From Gammaproteobacteria bacterium (GTDB taxonomy: Bacteria; Pseudomonadota; Gammaproteobacteria; Xanthomonadales; SZUA-36): a stretch of DNA of 64,000 bases. Below the pieces are notes generated by a model that saw only the letters and a program-made list of their open reading frames with translations, was not told the DNA's origin and made no database searches. Below are positions 54,358 through 63,756 of this stretch, piece after piece; positions within the stretch are counted from its first letter, which is position 1, and each line of letters begins with the position of its first letter. Location of the stretch: positions 62,001 to 126,000 of the forward strand of contig JAJFLB010000023.1 of the NCBI GenBank assembly GCA_021772915.1, given 5' to 3'. Made by a program: the position numbers and the translations under genes.

Positions 54358-55835
54358 AATTGGTACCGGAATTGAATGAGGAGGTGCTGACCAAAAGCAT
54401 CGCCCGCGCACGCGCGCGGAACATCATCCTGCCAACTTTCGCCCAGATGAAGGATCCTCGTCGCGTACCAGAGGCTATTACCGGGCGGCTGGCGGAAGTT
54501 GGACTGTGGGACCTGGACCCGGCCAACCTTTTTCGGATCACCTGGAAAAATGAGCCGGTAGCACACGGAGGTGGCTTTGGTGAAGGTAACTGGATCGAAT
54601 TCCCTACGGCACTTACTGGTGTGGACGCAACCATCATCGGTATCACCGGCAAGTGGTTTCCCACCGGCTCCCACAAGGTTGGTGCTGCTTACGGTTGTCT
54701 GGTCCCACGGCTGGTAACCGGCGCTTTTGATCCCGCCGCCCAAAAGGCGGTGTGGCCTTCTACCGGAAATTACTGCCGCGGTGGCGCCTATGACTGTGCC
54801 TTACTGGCCTGCCCCGCGATCGCGATCCTGCCCGAGGGTATGAGCCGCGAGCGCTTCGAGTGGCTGCGGGAAATCGGCACGGACGAGATTATTGCTACAC
54901 CGGGAACAGAATCCAACGTCAAGGAAATCTACGACAAGTGCTGGGAATTGCGGCGCGAACGCGCCGACGGTATCGTCATTTTTAACCAGTTTGAAGAATG
55001 GGGTAACGCGATCTGGCATTACCATACGACCGGTGGGGTGATTGAAGAAATCTTCAACAAGCAATTCGGCCAAAGCCAGCAGGGCAAAGAACACCGGCTG
55101 TCTGCCTATGTCAGCGCCACCGGTTCTGCCGGCACCCTGGCAGCCGGTGATTTCCTGCGCAAGCACCATCCTGACTTGCGGGTTGTGGCTACCGAGGCCC
55201 TACAGTGTCCCACGCTGCTGCGCTTTGGTTTTGGCGAACACCGAATCGAAGGTATCGGTGACAAACATATCCCTTGGATTCACAACGTACGCAATACCGA
55301 TATGGTGGTGGCCGTAGATGATGAGCAGACCATGCAGATGATGCGTCTTTTTAACGAAGACGAAGGACACGATTGTCTACGACGCGAGGGCGTGGATGAC
55401 AACACCATCGAAGCACTCAGCCACATCGGAATCTCGGGCCTGTGTAACCTCGTAGCCAGTATCAAAACAGCCCGTTACTACGACATGGATAGCCGCGATG
55501 TGATCTTTACCCCACTGACCGATTCGATGGAGCTGTACTCATCCCGGATGGAGGAAATGGCGGAGAATCACGGCCCCTACACCAGTCACCTGGCCGACCA
55601 GCACTATGGACGTTACCTGTTGGGCACGGGCACCGACGACCTGCGGGAACTGACATACGCCGACCGCAAATCGCTGCACAACTTCAAGTATTTCACCTGG
55701 GTAGAACAGCAGGGCCGCTCTTCAGAAGAACTGAATCACCTGTGGGACACAGACTTCTGGCACGAAATCTTCTCGCAGGATGTCGTGGACGAATGGGACC
55801 AACTCATCAACAGCTTTAATCAGGCCGCAGCGTAG
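54354..55835 (+). CDS. PLP-dependent fold-type II enzyme
   Basis: The 493-residue protein has a tryptophan-synthase-beta/cysteine-synthase-like fold: ITGKWFPTGSHKVGAAYGCL with the probable PLP Lys in GSHK, WPSTGNYCRGGAYDCALLA as the Asn loop, and SATGSAGTLAAGDFLR as the Gly-rich phosphate cup. It is not a homolog of the E. coli diaminopropionate ammonia-lyase YgeX at family level, but occupies its position before ygeY, so it may do an equivalent lyase or replacement step. The GTG start at 54354 overlaps the previous stop. Confidence 0.85.
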   Translation: MKLVPELNEEVLTKSIARARARNIILPTFAQMKDPRRVPEAITGRLAEVGLWDLDPANLFRITWKNEPVAHGGGFGEGNWIEFPTALTGVDATIIGITGKWFPTGSHKVGAAYGCLVPRLVTGAFDPAAQKAVWPSTGNYCRGGAYDCALLACPAIAILPEGMSRERFEWLREIGTDEIIATPGTESNVKEIYDKCWELRRERADGIVIFNQFEEWGNAIWHYHTTGGVIEEIFNKQFGQSQQGKEHRLSAYVSATGSAGTLAAGDFLRKHHPDLRVVATEALQCPTLLRFGFGEHRIEGIGDKHIPWIHNVRNTDMVVAVDDEQTMQMMRLFNEDEGHDCLRREGVDDNTIEALSHIGISGLCNLVASIKTARYYDMDSRDVIFTPLTDSMELYSSRMEEMAENHGPYTSHLADQHYGRYLLGTGTDDLRELTYADRKSLHNFKYFTWVEQQGRSSEELNHLWDTDFWHEIFSQDVVDEWDQLINSFNQAAA

Positions 55836-55868
55836 CGGCCCAACAAGAATCATTACAAGGACAACATA

Positions 55869-57071
55869 ATGAACAGTAGTTACTACAGCGGCGCGAAGGA
55901 ACTCGAAGCCGATCTGGTTGCTTTCATGCAGGACATTATCCGCATTCCCTCGCTCAGTTCCGAGGAGGGTCCTGTCATCGAACGTATCCGGCAGGAAATG
56001 CTAAAGATTGGCTTTGACGAAGTTACCGTCGACCCCATGGGTAACCTGCTTGGCCGGATTGGATCAGGCCCGTACATCATTGCGCTGGATGCCCACGTGG
56101 ACACCGTGGGTGTCGGTGACCTGTCGCAATGGGATCGTGATCCACACTCCGGCGACATAGAGGATGGCTTCCTGTACGGCCGTGGCACCAGCGATATGAA
56201 AGGCGGGGCTGCTTCAAGTGTCTATGCCGGCGCACTGATGAAGAAAATGGGTATACCGGATGAAATAACCCTGTACGTGACTTCCACAGTCCAGGAAGAA
56301 GACTGCGACGGCCTGTGCTGGCAGTATATTGTTAACGAAGACGGTTTGCGTCCTGATCTGGTTGTTATCACCGAGCCAACCAGTCAGAGAATTTACCGGG
56401 GACACCGTGGGCGTATGGAGATGGAGGTCAGCACCCGGGGTGTTTCCTGTCACGGTTCAGCACCGGAACGTGGTGTCAACGCGGTCTACAAGATGGCCGG
56501 CATCATTGCCGATATCGAGAAACTCAATGAGCAACTGGAGCCCCACGAGCCCTTAGGCAGGGGGACGGTCACCATTTCCGAGATACGTTCCACCTCACCG
56601 AGTCTGTGTGCGGTGGCCGACGGTTGCACCATCCATCTCGACAGGCGGCTCACCACGGGTGAGACCGAAGAATCATCGGTGCAGGAAATCCTCGACCTGC
56701 CGTCGGTACAGGCAGCGGAGGCTACGGTAACGGTACTGGAGTACGCGGTACCCAGCCATACCGGTTTGACCTACCCAACCCGCAAATACTACCCCTCTTG
56801 GGGAATGGATGAGGACGATCCTGCCGTGCATAGTGCCCAGGCCGCCTACGGGGCAGCCTTTGGCGGTGAGACCGAAGTCGGATTCTGGACCTTCAGCACC
56901 AACGGTGTTGCAACGGCCGGTCTGCTCGACATTCCATCTATCGGTTTTGGACCAGGTCACGAGGAAGGCACCCATGCCCCGAATGAGCGGGTAGAAATAG
57001 ATCACCTGGTGCGTTGCACTGCGTTTTATGCAGCGCTGGTAAAAACCATTGCCCAGGAACAAGGAGAATGA
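55869..57071 (+). CDS. ygeY: YgeY-type M20 hydrolase
   Basis: The 400-residue enzyme is an M20 metallohydrolase with ALDAHVDTVGVGD (metal His/Asp), GRGTSDMKGGAASSVYAG, TSTVQEEDCDG (Glu) and ITEPTSQRIYRGHRGRME, followed by a dimerisation domain and late HAPNE. It matches YgeY, the 'selenium metabolism-linked hydrolase' found beside YgeW; in urate-degrading gut bacteria YgeY is proposed to remove an acyl or ureido group. It follows the PLP gene by 33 bp and precedes ygeW by one base. Confidence 0.93.
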   Translation: MNSSYYSGAKELEADLVAFMQDIIRIPSLSSEEGPVIERIRQEMLKIGFDEVTVDPMGNLLGRIGSGPYIIALDAHVDTVGVGDLSQWDRDPHSGDIEDGFLYGRGTSDMKGGAASSVYAGALMKKMGIPDEITLYVTSTVQEEDCDGLCWQYIVNEDGLRPDLVVITEPTSQRIYRGHRGRMEMEVSTRGVSCHGSAPERGVNAVYKMAGIIADIEKLNEQLEPHEPLGRGTVTISEIRSTSPSLCAVADGCTIHLDRRLTTGETEESSVQEILDLPSVQAAEATVTVLEYAVPSHTGLTYPTRKYYPSWGMDEDDPAVHSAQAAYGAAFGGETEVGFWTFSTNGVATAGLLDIPSIGFGPGHEEGTHAPNERVEIDHLVRCTAFYAALVKTIAQEQGE

Positions 57072-57072
57072 A

Positions 57073-58074
57073 ATGACCGAGGAAGCACTGCCACTGACGG
57101 ACCGCATGCGTGGCCGCGACTGGCTGATGACCCAGGACTGGGCGGATGACGAGATCGAACTCGCCCTGGATACCGCCAAGCAACTGAAAAAAGAATTCAA
57201 AACTGGGGTGCGCACACTGCACTTGCCACACAAGACGATCTTCCTGATTTTCTTCGACAAGTCTACCCGCACGCGTAATTCCTTCGAGGCGGGTATCACC
57301 CAGCTGGGTGGTCACGGACACTTTGTCGACTCCGAGACATCACAAATCGCACACGGCGAAAGCCCCAAGGACATGGGTATCATTCTCTCCGGCTACGGCC
57401 ACGGCATCGCCATCCGCCACGACACCGTGCCTGGCGAGGGCCAGACCTATATGCGGGACGTGGCCCAATGGGCCGATGTACCGGTCATCAATATGCAATG
57501 TGACGTTGATCACCCCTGCCAGACACTGGCCGACCTGATGACCATCCGTGAAGAATTCGGCCAGGACCTGAGCAAACTCAAGATCGCTGTGTCCTGGGCT
57601 TTCGCGCCGAGCTACGTTAAACCCATGTCGGTTCCACAAGGCCTGATCATGCTGATGACCCGCTACGGCATGAACGTAAGCCTGGCCCATCCTCCGGAAT
57701 ACACACTGATGGAGGAGTCCATGCGGCTGGCAAGGGAGAATGCGGCAAAATCCGGCGCCAATTTTGAAGTCGTGCATAGTATGGAAGAGGCCTTCGCCGA
57801 CGCCGATATCGTATACCCCAAGAGCTGGGGTCCGGAAGCATTGTATGGCGACCCCGAGGCGGCGATGAAAGTTGCCGGGCAATACCGTCACTGGATCTGT
57901 GACGAGGCGATGATGGCGCATGCAAAGCAAGAGGCCATTTACATGCATTGTCTGCCGGCGGATCGTGGCAGCGAAGTGACCGACGCGGTTATCGACGGGC
58001 CACAATCGCGTGTCTACCCCGAGGCCGAAAACCGGATGCACACCGCCAAGGCCCTGATGGCATTGACGATGTAG
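57073..58074 (+). CDS. ygeW: YgeW-type knotted carbamoyltransferase
   Basis: The 333-residue protein has the carbamoyl-phosphate motif FFDKSTRTRNSFEAGITQLG, HPCQTLADLMT and MHCLPADRGSEVTD, and lies next to carbamate kinase. These features match YgeW, a knotted transcarbamylase whose substrate was long unknown and is now linked to ureido intermediates of purine breakdown. It would run in the catabolic direction: phosphorolysis of a ureido group gives carbamoyl phosphate for the next enzyme. ATG 57073 follows AAGGAGA. Confidence 0.93.
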   Translation: MTEEALPLTDRMRGRDWLMTQDWADDEIELALDTAKQLKKEFKTGVRTLHLPHKTIFLIFFDKSTRTRNSFEAGITQLGGHGHFVDSETSQIAHGESPKDMGIILSGYGHGIAIRHDTVPGEGQTYMRDVAQWADVPVINMQCDVDHPCQTLADLMTIREEFGQDLSKLKIAVSWAFAPSYVKPMSVPQGLIMLMTRYGMNVSLAHPPEYTLMEESMRLARENAAKSGANFEVVHSMEEAFADADIVYPKSWGPEALYGDPEAAMKVAGQYRHWICDEAMMAHAKQEAIYMHCLPADRGSEVTDAVIDGPQSRVYPEAENRMHTAKALMALTM

Positions 58075-58085
58075 GGCTTGACCTG

Positions 58086-59060
58086 ATGACTGACCTATCC
58101 CGACCCAACGACAGTAACGCAGCCCCGCTGGTGGTAATCGCGATTGGCGGTAATTCGTTGATCGTGGACGACGAGCACCGCAGCGTGGTTGATCAATACA
58201 AAGCCGTTGGTGAGACCGCCCATCACATTGTGCCCATCGTGCGCGAAGGCTATCGCGTGGTCGTCACGCACGGCAATGGCCCCCAGGTGGGATTCATCCT
58301 GCTTCGTTCGGACCTGGCCCGTGATGTTTTGCATCAGGTTCCACTGGTCAGTTGCGTGGCGGACACCCAGGGTGCCATCGGCTACCAGATCGCACAAACC
58401 CTTCGCAATGAACTGAGGCTGCAGGGTATGGATAAGGAGGTGGTCGCCTTGATGACCCAGGTGGTCGTGGATCCGGATGATCCGGGTTTTTCTCACCCCA
58501 TTAAACCCATCGGACCCTTCATGAGCGAAGAGGAAGCGAGTCGGCACGCGCGCGAGGATGGTTGGACCGTTGGCGAGGACGCGGGTCGTGGCTGGCGGCG
58601 CCTGGTACCCACACCGGCTCCCCTGGAAATCATAGAATTGAATTCCATACGGGCCTTGCTCGATAACGGTTCGTTGGTCATCGCCGTGGGTGGCGGTGGG
58701 ATCCCGGTGGTTCAAGCGGCGGACGGTACCTTCGAGGGCCGCGACGCCGTCATCGACAAGGACGCCGCCTCCTGTCTGCTGGCCTGCGAACTCGGTGCGT
58801 CGGTGTTAGTTATGTCGACCAGTGTTGACAAGGTTTCGTTAAATTATGCGACACCGCAGCAGGTAGACATTGACCAGATGACAGCCGCACAATGCCGTCG
58901 TCACCTGGATGAAGGACACTTCGCTCCTGGCAGTATGCGCCCGAAAATGGAGGCTGCGCTCGCATTCCTGGACCAGGGTGGCGAAAGGGTGATCGTGACC
59001 CAACCCCACCATTTAGAAGAGGCCCTGCATGGTATATACGGCACCCATATCATGCCGTGA
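58086..59060 (+). CDS. yqeA: Carbamate kinase
   Basis: The 324-residue protein has carbamate-kinase motifs: LVVIAIGGNSLI, VVTHGNGPQVGFILLR, RRLVPTPAPLEIIE, VIAVGGGGIPVV and DAVIDKDAASCLLACELG. It converts carbamoyl phosphate and ADP to ATP, CO2 and NH3, so the YgeW-YqeA pair conserves energy from ureido groups. The start at 58086 is 11 bp after ygeW; an earlier in-frame start would overlap it. E. coli yqeA lies in the same cluster type. Confidence 0.93.
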   Translation: MTDLSRPNDSNAAPLVVIAIGGNSLIVDDEHRSVVDQYKAVGETAHHIVPIVREGYRVVVTHGNGPQVGFILLRSDLARDVLHQVPLVSCVADTQGAIGYQIAQTLRNELRLQGMDKEVVALMTQVVVDPDDPGFSHPIKPIGPFMSEEEASRHAREDGWTVGEDAGRGWRRLVPTPAPLEIIELNSIRALLDNGSLVIAVGGGGIPVVQAADGTFEGRDAVIDKDAASCLLACELGASVLVMSTSVDKVSLNYATPQQVDIDQMTAAQCRRHLDEGHFAPGSMRPKMEAALAFLDQGGERVIVTQPHHLEEALHGIYGTHIMP

Positions 59061-59072
59061 AGGAAGGATGAA

Positions 59073-60335
59073 ATGAGCTTTGACGGTTACCAGTGTATCG
59101 CCTGCTCAACAACCCAAGCCACAGATTTTGGTGGGTTCGTTTGTCCTTCCTGCGGTGGCAATCTCGACATCAGCTATGACTACGACGCGGTGGCAAGTAG
59201 TATCGACAATGATTTCTCTAATGGTCCCAACGACCTGTTCCGATACGCGCCCCTGCTGCCATTACAGCAACCCCGCTCACCCTTTCCCCTGCGGGTAGGC
59301 GGTACACCGCTTTACCCTGTAAGGGACGCGGCTACGTCCACCGGGATGCAGCAGTTGTATCTCAAGGACGACACCCTGAACCCCAGCGCTTCACTCAAAG
59401 ACCGGGCCAGTGCCGTGGCCATCGGACGCGCTCTGGATATCGGTGCAGATGTGGTATCCGCTGCCAGCACGGGAAATGCGGGTTCCTCACTGGCCTGTCT
59501 GGCCGCTGCCACCGGTCTGCAAGCCGTGATCTTTGTACCAGCCGACGCGCCGTTGGCAAAGCTCACCCAGATGCTTGCGTTCGGGGCCCGGGTGCTTGCA
59601 GTTCGGGGTAACTACGACGATGCCTATGATCTTTGCCTCGCAGCCTCGGAGGAGTTTGGCTGGTTCAACCGTAGCACCGGTTACAACGCATTTACCCGGG
59701 AAGGCAAAAAAACCTGTAGTTACGAGATCTGGCAAGATCTGGGCGAGCAGGTGCCGGACCGGGTGGTGGTTTCAACCGGGGACGGCAATACCCTCAGTGG
59801 TATCTGGAAGGGCTGGTGTGATCTGCAGGCAGTCGGGTTGATCGACCGCCTACCCAAAGTCGATTGTGCCCAATCTGAGGCCAGTGCCGCAATCAGCGAA
59901 ACCGTGCGGCGGATTCGCGCCACCGGGCAGTCAACGATTGACTGGTCCTCGGTGGTCGTAGATGAAGTCAGCGCCTCAACCGTGGCCGACTCTATCGCCG
60001 TCGATCGACCACGTGATGGACTGGCAGCCGTGAAAGCGGTCCTTCAATCCGGTGGCGAGGTGGTAACAATACCCGATGAGGAAATACTGGCAGCCATTCC
60101 CGAGGTCGCACAGGCCTGTGGGGTCTTTCCTGAACCTGCAGCTGCGGCACCCTGGGCGGGTGTGAAGCAAATGATCCGTGATGGACGGATAGCCAGCGAC
60201 GAGCGGGTCGTATGCGTAGTCTCCGGCAGTGGCCTCAAAGACGTCACCAATGCCGGCACGGTCATCGGCGAGCCACAGGTGATCGAACCATTCCTCGAAG
60301 CAGTGCGGAGTTATCTGGAAAAGCCAACATCCTGA
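59073..60335 (+). CDS. Threonine-synthase-like PLP enzyme
   Basis: The 420-residue protein has an N-terminal zinc ribbon (CIACSTTQ ... CPSCGG), then a fold-type II PLP domain: NPSASLKDRASAVAIG (PLP Lys in SLKDR), AASTGNAGSSLACLAA (Asn loop) and VVSTGDGNTLSGIWKG (phosphate cup). It resembles threonine synthase but closes the purine/ureide cluster, 12 bp after carbamate kinase. It may act on 2,3-diaminopropionate or a related amino acid; this is inferred from context, and a role in threonine biosynthesis cannot be excluded. Confidence 0.85.
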   Translation: MSFDGYQCIACSTTQATDFGGFVCPSCGGNLDISYDYDAVASSIDNDFSNGPNDLFRYAPLLPLQQPRSPFPLRVGGTPLYPVRDAATSTGMQQLYLKDDTLNPSASLKDRASAVAIGRALDIGADVVSAASTGNAGSSLACLAAATGLQAVIFVPADAPLAKLTQMLAFGARVLAVRGNYDDAYDLCLAASEEFGWFNRSTGYNAFTREGKKTCSYEIWQDLGEQVPDRVVVSTGDGNTLSGIWKGWCDLQAVGLIDRLPKVDCAQSEASAAISETVRRIRATGQSTIDWSSVVVDEVSASTVADSIAVDRPRDGLAAVKAVLQSGGEVVTIPDEEILAAIPEVAQACGVFPEPAAAAPWAGVKQMIRDGRIASDERVVCVVSGSGLKDVTNAGTVIGEPQVIEPFLEAVRSYLEKPTS

Positions 60336-60370
60336 AATAACCGGGGCCCAAGTTGTAGTTCAAAGGACTC

Positions 60371-61327
60371 TTATCCCCGAGCCACCACATACGCGAGGTA
60401 CACCAGGTACAAGCCAACGAACACGACTCCATGCGAGCGCGTCAAAGTGTTGTTGCGGCTGAACACCAATGCAAGAATGAGCATCGTACTCGATCCAATC
60501 ACGACTACCAGATCCGTATTACTGACGACCTCAAAGGGTAGCTCGACAACAGTCGAGGTGAAGCCCAATACCCACAGTAAATTGAATATGTTCGAACCCA
60601 CTACGTTGCCAACGGCGATGTCGGTTTGGTTGCGGTACGCAGCGACCGCAGACGCAACCAGTTCCGGACTTGATGTGCCAACGGCCACGATTGTCAGACC
60701 GATAAGCGCATCGTTGATACCCCAGTCCCTGGCCAAACCAGCTGCACCGTCAACAACCCACTGGCTTCCGAAATACAAACCCAGGGCACCTGACACTATA
60801 AAAACGAGTGACCGAGTGACTGTTCCGGCAGCTGCAATCTGCCTTACTTTGCTGCCTTCTGTCGAGGAGGTTTTGTAAACGTAGAACATGAACAACAAGA
60901 AAAAAAACAACAAGATGACGCCATCCAGGTGGCTGATACTCAGCTCTGAACGAGTCGAAAACAAATGTGCATTGGCGAGAAACCCCAGCAGCAAAGCCGC
61001 ACTTAGCGAGAACGGAATTTCCGATAATAAGGTGGAGTTTTTAACCGCTAAAGGACGAATGACCGCCGCGACCCCCAGCACCAATAGTACGTTGGCAATA
61101 TTGCTTCCGATCACATTGGCAATGGCCAGATCGGACTTGTTTTGCAATCCGGACGTGAGGCTCACAAGTAATTCGGGCATTGAGGTTCCAAAAGAGACCA
61201 CGGTCAAACCAATGGTCAGGGCCGAAATACCAAATCGACTCGCCACCACTGAAGCCCCTTTGACCAAAAAGTCAGCCCCTTTGATGAGCAAGCCGAAGCC
61301 AAGCACCAACAACAATCCGTTCATCAT
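60371..61327 (-). CDS. Calcium/sodium antiporter (CaCA family)
   Basis: The 318-residue carrier has two homologous halves with alpha-repeat motifs: VVSFGTSMPELLVSLTSG with GSNIANVLLVLG, and VAVGTSSPELVASAVAAY with GNVVGSNIFNLLWVLG. About ten transmembrane helices are visible. It belongs with YrbG-type K+-independent Na+/Ca2+ exchangers. It is convergent with the preceding cluster gene. Confidence 0.93.
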   Translation of the reverse strand: MMNGLLLVLGFGLLIKGADFLVKGASVVASRFGISALTIGLTVVSFGTSMPELLVSLTSGLQNKSDLAIANVIGSNIANVLLVLGVAAVIRPLAVKNSTLLSEIPFSLSAALLLGFLANAHLFSTRSELSISHLDGVILLFFFLLFMFYVYKTSSTEGSKVRQIAAAGTVTRSLVFIVSGALGLYFGSQWVVDGAAGLARDWGINDALIGLTIVAVGTSSPELVASAVAAYRNQTDIAVGNVVGSNIFNLLWVLGFTSTVVELPFEVVSNTDLVVVIGSSTMLILALVFSRNNTLTRSHGVVFVGLYLVYLAYVVARG

Positions 61328-61473
61328 GACCTTGTCTCACATATCGTCGCTTGACTTTGTATCAATGATCGACTTCCCGACGATAAAAAATTGGTATCCG
61401 ACATCTAGTGGGTGGTGAGTTATTGCCATGAGTTCCCCGGCCAGACAGTTGCATTCTGCGCCTGCCAGTCCGG

Positions 61474-61770
61474 TTATTTGTCAACGATCAGTTGGATAAA
61501 CTCGCCGATCGTTTTGTGGGACTCCAGTGGGTGCCTCAAGCGTTGGTTTAGGTCCAGTTCGTAACAATTCCGCCGCCCAACTTTTTTGACCTTTACGACA
61601 CCTGCTGAAACCAGTCTTGTCACTATCCTCTGCACCGCCCGCTCGGTAATTCCAACTTGAATGGCCATTTCCCGTGTCGTCGGTTGTGGTGTGTGTGTAA
61701 GACAAACAAGCACATGCGCGTTGTTACTGAAAAAGGTCCAGCTCTCAACATTCTTGTCATTGTTGTCCAT
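61474..61770 (-). CDS. Small winged-helix transcriptional regulator
   Basis: The 98-residue protein has a winged helix-turn-helix: NNAHVLVCLTHTPQPTTREM, then AIQVGITERAVQRIVTRLVS as the recognition helix and GVVKVKKVGRRNCYELDLNQ as the wing. It resembles ArsR/MarR-type repressors but has no clear metal site. It is divergent from the small membrane protein/nhaD genes, with a palindromic site between, so it probably regulates those genes and itself. Confidence 0.82.
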   Translation of the reverse strand: MDNNDKNVESWTFFSNNAHVLVCLTHTPQPTTREMAIQVGITERAVQRIVTRLVSAGVVKVKKVGRRNCYELDLNQRLRHPLESHKTIGEFIQLIVDK

Positions 61771-61794
61771 ACCATTAACCCTGCTAATACTATC

Positions 61795-61832
61795 GTAACA
61801 TTAATAACGTGACATTAATGTCGTAAATAATG
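61795..61832. promoter_or_regulatory. Palindromic operator candidate upstream of nhaD unit
   Basis: CATTAAT (61799-61805) and ATTAATG (61814-61820) form a perfect inverted repeat with an 8-bp spacer. It is also seen as three near-direct repeats starting CGTAA or CGTGA at 61795, 61808 and 61822. It lies between the divergent winged-helix gene and the 61880 gene, so it is a natural binding site for that regulator. Confidence 0.5.
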
Positions 61833-61879
61833 CTAAAATACATAGTCGACAAACTTGATATCAAACAAAGGATAGACTC

Positions 61880-62206
61880 ATGCAACAAATTGGACAAATA
61901 CTTTTTATTCTTGGAATAATTTTTGCATTTGCAGCGGGAATGGGAGTTGAGCACCCATGGCTGCCTGCAGGCTTGGCACTGTTTGGTGTTTTTGTCGGTT
62001 TGGTGAACGTCATTGATGTTGATACCAATAAATTTCTCATTACGGGTATTGCTCTGGAGGTCAGTGCTTCAGCCTTCAAGCAGTTTTCATATCTTGGTGC
62101 GGCGATGTCCGATGTCATGATATTTGTCGGTGGTGCTTTACTGGTAGTGGCCATGCGCGTTCTTTTCGGTTCGGCTCTATCCAACCTGTGGAAAACTCAC
62201 CAGTGA
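61880..62206 (+). CDS. Small integral membrane protein
   Basis: The 108-residue protein has four hydrophobic helices (about 6-25, 29-45, 50-70 and 74-94) and ends with a short charged tail. GGAT precedes the ATG weakly. It is 20 bp upstream of nhaD on the same strand and so is probably co-transcribed. I do not recognise the family; a role in ion transport or as a NhaD accessory is inferred only from position. Confidence 0.8.
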   Translation: MQQIGQILFILGIIFAFAAGMGVEHPWLPAGLALFGVFVGLVNVIDVDTNKFLITGIALEVSASAFKQFSYLGAAMSDVMIFVGGALLVVAMRVLFGSALSNLWKTHQ

Positions 62207-62226
62207 AAAACCTGTAGCAGATTCGC

Positions 62227-63708
62227 GTGAACAAATCTAACAGCGGGGTGCTACCCGGTACTGTTTGGGCCCTGATACTTCTCATGTGTGTCACCGTGCC
62301 GGTGGACGCCCTGGCCGTCGCTCCCACCGTGCTCACTGAAGTTAACCTCACCGGAACCTGGCTGGGAATACTTGCCCTGGTGATTTTCTTCGCTGCCTAC
62401 GTGCTGATCATTGCCGAGGAAACGATACGTCTGCGTAAATCGAAGCCAATCATGGTTGCAGCCGGATTTATCTGGTTATTGGTGGGTATCGCCTTTGTTC
62501 AGCAAGGGGATGCCCTTGGTGCGAGTCTGGCATTCAAACATGATTTGCTGGAGTTCGCCGAGCTGTTTCTATTCCTGCTGGCAGCCATGACCTACATCAA
62601 TACGATGGAGGAGCGTGGCGTATTTGATATCTTGCGCGACTGGCTCGTGGTCAAGGGCTTTTCACTACGCAAAATTTTCTGGCTCACGGGTTTGGTAGCA
62701 TTCTGCCTGTCACCGATCGCTGACAACCTAACCACCGCCCTATTAATGGCTACTGTGGTGATCTCGGTGGGTGGCAGCAATCATAAATTTGTCGCTATAG
62801 CGTGCGTCAATATTGTTGTTGCAGCTAATGCCGGCGGTGTCTTCAGCCCATTTGGTGATATAACAACCCTGATGGTCTGGCAAAAGGGCATCATTGACTT
62901 CATCGGGTTTTTCGCACTGGTTGTACCAGCAATTGTGAACTGGCTGGTGGTGGCTTTGATACTTAACTTTGCGGTCCCGAAGGTTCAACCGGAAGCTCTC
63001 GAAGGTAGGGCCAAGCTGAAACATGGCGCGCTGATCGTAGTTGCATTATTTCTGCTGACCATCACCATGGCTGTCACCGGCCACAATCTTCTGCATCTTC
63101 CACCGGTGGCCGGCATGATGACCGGGTTGGGCTTCCTGAAACTGTTTGGTTTTTACCTGCAGCGCCGGGATGAGCGTTTTGCCTATGTCCTGAAAACCGG
63201 ACTCATGAGTTCCGCACTGGCGATAGACTCAAAATCAAGAGAGGCGCCGAACACTGCTCAGCCTACTTACGATATTTACCGCAATTTGCAACGTGCCGAG
63301 TGGGATAGTCTGATGTTTTTCTATGGCATAATCATGTGCGTAGGAGGATTGGGCGCATTTGGTTATCTGGCGATCGGATCCGAACTGCTGTACGGAGGTC
63401 TGGGGCCCACCACGGCTAATATCCTGGTGGGAATTGCATCTGCCATTGTAGACAACATCCCGGTCATGTTTGCCGTTTTGGAGATGCACCCGGATATGAG
63501 CCACGGTCAGTGGCTGCTGGTCACATTAACTGCAGGTGTCGGCGGCTCCATGTTATCGGTTGGTTCCGCCGCCGGAGTCGCCGTGATGGGTCAGGCACGT
63601 GGAATATATACTTTTTTCGCACACCTGAAATGGGCCTGGGCCATTGCAATAGGCTACGCGGCGAGCATTGCTACACATATGTGGCTGAACGCCGCAGCGT
63701 TTGCGTAG
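62227..63708 (+). CDS. nhaD: NhaD-type sodium:proton antiporter
   Basis: The 493-residue protein has 12-13 transmembrane helices and NhaD motifs: LVIFFAAYVLIIAEETIRLR, LVAFCLSPIADNLTTALLMA, NIVVAANAGGVFSPFGDITT, VGIASAIVDNIPVMFAVL and TAGVGGSMLSVGSAAGVAVM. NhaD exports Na+ (or Li+) against H+, typical of marine and haloalkaliphilic gammaproteobacteria. The start is GTG 62227. The upstream signal-like hydrophobic segment is part of the mature protein in this family. Confidence 0.94.
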   Translation: MNKSNSGVLPGTVWALILLMCVTVPVDALAVAPTVLTEVNLTGTWLGILALVIFFAAYVLIIAEETIRLRKSKPIMVAAGFIWLLVGIAFVQQGDALGASLAFKHDLLEFAELFLFLLAAMTYINTMEERGVFDILRDWLVVKGFSLRKIFWLTGLVAFCLSPIADNLTTALLMATVVISVGGSNHKFVAIACVNIVVAANAGGVFSPFGDITTLMVWQKGIIDFIGFFALVVPAIVNWLVVALILNFAVPKVQPEALEGRAKLKHGALIVVALFLLTITMAVTGHNLLHLPPVAGMMTGLGFLKLFGFYLQRRDERFAYVLKTGLMSSALAIDSKSREAPNTAQPTYDIYRNLQRAEWDSLMFFYGIIMCVGGLGAFGYLAIGSELLYGGLGPTTANILVGIASAIVDNIPVMFAVLEMHPDMSHGQWLLVTLTAGVGGSMLSVGSAAGVAVMGQARGIYTFFAHLKWAWAIAIGYAASIATHMWLNAAAFA

Positions 63709-63756
63709 TGAACCTGGGCCGTCTTATTAAACATTCATGCTAGAGAGCATCAAGTA

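Noticed and set aside
54354-55835. Assignment of the PLP gene as ygeX (diaminopropionate ammonia-lyase)
   Set aside because: Length and motifs (GSHK lysine site, WPSTGNYCRGG) do not match YgeX; only its position does.
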